This document shows, in pieces, positions 6,129 through 8,313 of a stretch of 8,313 nt of DNA. The notes under the pieces are model-generated. The model did no database searches. It saw only the letters and a list, made by a program, of their open reading frames with translations, and was not told where the DNA came from. Both the position numbers and the translations under genes were made by a program. Each line of letters begins with the position of its first letter. Position 1 is the first letter of the stretch. This DNA comes from Deltaproteobacteria bacterium (lineage in GTDB: Bacteria; Desulfobacterota; Desulfobulbia; Desulfobulbales; VMSU01), in assembly GCA_021789795.1 (NCBI GenBank), contig JAJYJA010000109.1:1-8313 (forward strand), in the 5' to 3' direction.

Positions 6129-6968
6129 ATGACGATCAGCAAGGTCGGCATCATCCGGCGGGTGGGCTCGGACGGGCCTAGGGCCATGGCCGAGGAACTG
6201 GTCGCCTGGCTGGCGGGTCAGGGCGTCCAGACGGTGATCGACGAGGTGCGCCCCGATCTCGACCTCCTGGTCATCCTGGGCGGCGACGGCACCCTGCTGC
6301 ACGTGGCCGATCAGGCCAGCCGGCAAGGGATCCCGGTGGTGGGAATAAATTTGGGGGACCTGGGATTTCTGACCGAGGTGGGCCGGGAAGAACGCTACCC
6401 GGCCCTGGCCGCCATCCTGGCGGGTGACTTCGTCGTCGAGCGGCGGATGATGCTCAAGGCCAGGCTGGTCGGCGAACAGGGGCCGAGCGACTGGCAGTAC
6501 GCCTTAAACGACGTGGTGATCAGCAAGGGCAACCTGGACCGGCTGCTGCAACTGCCGACCTGGGCCGACCATGAGTTCATCACCAACTACCGGGCCGATG
6601 GCCTGATCTTCTCCACCCCCACCGGGGCCACGGCCTACAACCTGTCGGCGGGCGGGCCCATCGTCCATCCGGCCTTAGACTCCATCCTCCTAACCCCCAT
6701 CTGCCCCTTCATGCTCGACAGCCGCCCGGTGCTACTCTCCCCGGAGACCCGGCTGACCTCTCGTCTGATCGCCCAGCGTCACACCGATGTCAAGGTGATC
6801 GTCGATGGCCGGATCGTCTGGGGGATGCAGGGCGACCAGGCGGTGGAGGTCATGGCCTCCGAGCGGGCCTTGAGCCTGATCGGCTCGCCGCGCAAGGGCT
6901 ATTTCGAGATCCTGCGCAACAAGCTGGGCTGGGGCAGCCTGGCGGCCAAGGGGCCGGTCGTCGCCTAG
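6129..6968 (+). CDS. nadK: NAD kinase
   Basis: This cytoplasmic enzyme phosphorylates NAD to NADP using ATP or polyphosphate. The 279-residue protein has the family hallmarks: GGDGT at 51-55 (D53 catalytic), GINLGDLGFLTEV at 72-84, ND at 127-128 in the usual ALNDVVI context, and the glycine-rich region at 154-181 with YRADGLIFSTPTGATAY. IVDGR (224-228) follows in the C-terminal beta domain. The ATG at 6129 is chosen because the protein then begins directly with the first beta strand (KVGIIRR). A TTG three codons earlier is possible. Neither has a strong ribosome site, so translation may depend on coupling to proC, 48 bases upstream. The stop codon is 7 bp from the stop of the convergent regulator gene, with no room for a terminator between them. 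Confidence 0.96.
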   Translation: MTISKVGIIRRVGSDGPRAMAEELVAWLAGQGVQTVIDEVRPDLDLLVILGGDGTLLHVADQASRQGIPVVGINLGDLGFLTEVGREERYPALAAILAGDFVVERRMMLKARLVGEQGPSDWQYALNDVVISKGNLDRLLQLPTWADHEFITNYRADGLIFSTPTGATAYNLSAGGPIVHPALDSILLTPICPFMLDSRPVLLSPETRLTSRLIAQRHTDVKVIVDGRIVWGMQGDQAVEVMASERALSLIGSPRKGYFEILRNKLGWGSLAAKGPVVA

Positions 6969-6975
6969 GGCGGAC

Positions 6976-8313
6976 TCACTCCTCCATCCCCCGTTTGATC
7001 TGGAATTTTTTAATCTTGTATTGCAGCAGGCTCTTGGTGATGCCCAGCCGTTTGGCGGCCTGGGTCTGGACGAAGCCGGTCTCCTCCAGGGCCTTTCTCA
7101 GCATCTTCTCCTCGATGTCGTTGAGCACGTCGTTCAGCTTGGCCTCGGGGGGGAGCTGATCGAGGTTCAGGTTGACCGGCGGGGCGTCGGCGCTGGCCAG
7201 GATGCCCGACATCGGCTGCACGTCCTCGGGCTCGATCACCGGGCCCTGGCAGAGCACCGTGGCCCGCTCGATGGTGTTCTCCAGCTCCCGGACGTTACCG
7301 TCCCAGGGCAGGGAGGCGAGCACCCGCAGGGTCTCCGGGGCGAGGGAGAGCCCCTCCTTGCCGCTTAGGCCCGCGTACTTGCGGACGAAGTGCTCGGCCA
7401 GGAGCGGGATGTCGTCGGCCCGTTCCCGAAGCGGCGGCAGGGGCAGGTGGATGACGTTTAAACGGTAGTAGAGGTCTTCCCGGAAGGCGCCCTGGGCCAC
7501 CTCGTCCTTTAGATCCTTGTTGGTGGCGGCCACGATCCGCACATCGACCTGGATGGCCCGGCTGCCGCCCACCCGCTCGAAGCTCCGCTCCTGGATGACC
7601 CGCAGCAGCTTGGCCTGCAACAGTTGGGGCATGTCGCCGATCTCGTCTAAAAAGATGGTGCCGGTGTCGGCCAGCTCGAATTTACCCTTGCGGGTGGCCA
7701 CCGCCCCGGTGAAGGCGCCGCGTTCGTGTCCGAAGAACTCGCTCTCCAGCAGGGCCTCGGGCAGGGCCGCGCAGTTGACCGCCACGAAGGGCGCTTCCCG
7801 GCGGGGGCTGTTGTAGTGGATGGCCCGGGCCACCAGTTCCTTGCCGGTGCCGGACTCGCCGGTGATCAGCACGTTGGCGGAGGAGGGCGCCACCCGTTCG
7901 ATCAGGCCGTACAGTTGCTGCATCAGTTTGTTTTTGCCCACCAGTTGATCGAAGCGGTAGCGCTGGCTGACCTCCTGGCGCAGGCGCCGGTTGTCCCGAG
8001 CCAGGCTGTAGTGTTCGATGGCCTTGTGGACGCAGGCGAGCAGCTCGTCGTTGTTGAAGGGTTTGGTCAGGTAGTTGAAGGCCCCGAGCTGCATGGCCCG
8101 CACTGCCTTCTCCACCTCGCCGTAGGCGGTGATCATGATCACCGGCAGGGCCGGGTCGTGCTCCTTGACCGCCTCCAGCAGGGCGAAGCCGTCCATGCCC
8201 GGCATCTGCATGTCGGTGATGATCAGATCGAGGTCGCCATCGGCCTTGACCAGGCCCAAGGCCTGCTTGCCGTTGTCGGCGGTCAGGGTGTCGAAGCCCT
8301 CGTCGCGCAGGAA
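6976..8313 (-). CDS. Sigma-54-dependent response regulator, NtrC/AtoC type (N-terminus cut by window edge)
   Basis: The visible 445 residues lack roughly the first 20 of the receiver, because the reading frame stays open to position 8313; the TTG at 8259 is internal, not the start. Visible-residue numbering counts from that edge. The receiver shows phospho-acceptor D34 in ITDMQMPGMDG, T62 and K84 (TKPF). The AAA+ domain (about 122-355) has Walker A GESGTGKE (152-159), the sigma-54 contact loop GAFTGA (199-204), Walker B IFLDEIGD (220-227) and arginines in REDLYYRLNV (278-287). A Fis-type helix-turn-helix lies near 395-440 (QAAKRLGITKSLLQYKIKK). All key residues seen are intact, so it should be a phosphorylation-controlled activator of sigma-54 promoters. 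The partner kinase is probably beyond the right edge. The target is unknown, and no good -24/-12 promoter was found in this window. Confidence 0.95.
   Translation of the reverse strand, partial: FLRDEGFDTLTADNGKQALGLVKADGDLDLIITDMQMPGMDGFALLEAVKEHDPALPVIMITAYGEVEKAVRAMQLGAFNYLTKPFNNDELLACVHKAIEHYSLARDNRRLRQEVSQRYRFDQLVGKNKLMQQLYGLIERVAPSSANVLITGESGTGKELVARAIHYNSPRREAPFVAVNCAALPEALLESEFFGHERGAFTGAVATRKGKFELADTGTIFLDEIGDMPQLLQAKLLRVIQERSFERVGGSRAIQVDVRIVAATNKDLKDEVAQGAFREDLYYRLNVIHLPLPPLRERADDIPLLAEHFVRKYAGLSGKEGLSLAPETLRVLASLPWDGNVRELENTIERATVLCQGPVIEPEDVQPMSGILASADAPPVNLNLDQLPPEAKLNDVLNDIEEKMLRKALEETGFVQTQAAKRLGITKSLLQYKIKKFQIKRGMEE

Noticed and set aside
6091..6132. GTG-started 13-codon frame whose TGA overlaps the nadK ATG
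   Set aside because: The ATGA overlap looks like translational coupling, but the frame has no ribosome site or recognisable sequence, so chance is sufficient.
4992..6326. A 444-codon open frame on the minus strand
   Set aside because: It is antisense to proC and the start of nadK, has a Gly/His/Arg/Pro-rich low-complexity translation and no motif, and overlaps the start of the kinase gene.

Overview
This 8.3 kb window is GC-rich, densely coding bacterial chromosome. The gene types (PAS-rich hybrid histidine kinase, membrane PAS/HD-GYP protein, NtrC-type activator ending in a Fis-like helix-turn-helix) and their wording suggest a Desulfobacterota (former Deltaproteobacteria) genome. That assignment is inference from gene style only; no marker gene fixes it. 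No phage, CRISPR or insertion-sequence gene is present.

Layout. Positions 26-131 hold a 106-bp nested imperfect palindrome (REP- or MITE-like). Just to its right lies a tRNA-Glu(CTC) gene on the minus strand (142-217) with its own promoter-like sequence. Two minus-strand signalling genes follow. The first is a membrane PAS/HD-GYP protein, a probable cyclic-di-GMP phosphodiesterase (314-1609). The second, upstream of it in transcription order, is a 1094-residue hybrid histidine kinase with a periplasmic solute-binding sensor (1735-5019). A 245-bp intergenic region (5020-5264) carries divergent promoters and a very strong plus-strand terminator-like hairpin 22 bases before proC. On the plus strand come proC (5265-6080, proline synthesis) and an NAD kinase gene (6129-6968). 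A sigma-54 response regulator converges on the NAD kinase gene with a 7-bp gap (6976 to the right edge) and lacks its first residues because the window ends.

How the genes may work together. The kinase and HD-GYP genes form a likely signalling unit: periplasmic sensing of a small solute, phosphorelay through the fused receiver, and cyclic-di-GMP turnover. The link between the two proteins is inferred from gene order, since the HD-GYP protein has no receiver domain. proC and nadK are a short biosynthetic pair; ProC uses NADPH or NADH and NadK makes NADP. The response regulator's partner kinase is probably beyond the right edge.

There is no clear unknown multi-gene system. The parts that gene annotation leaves unexplained are the terminator-like hairpin between the only visible proC promoter and proC, and the nested palindrome abutting the tRNA gene.
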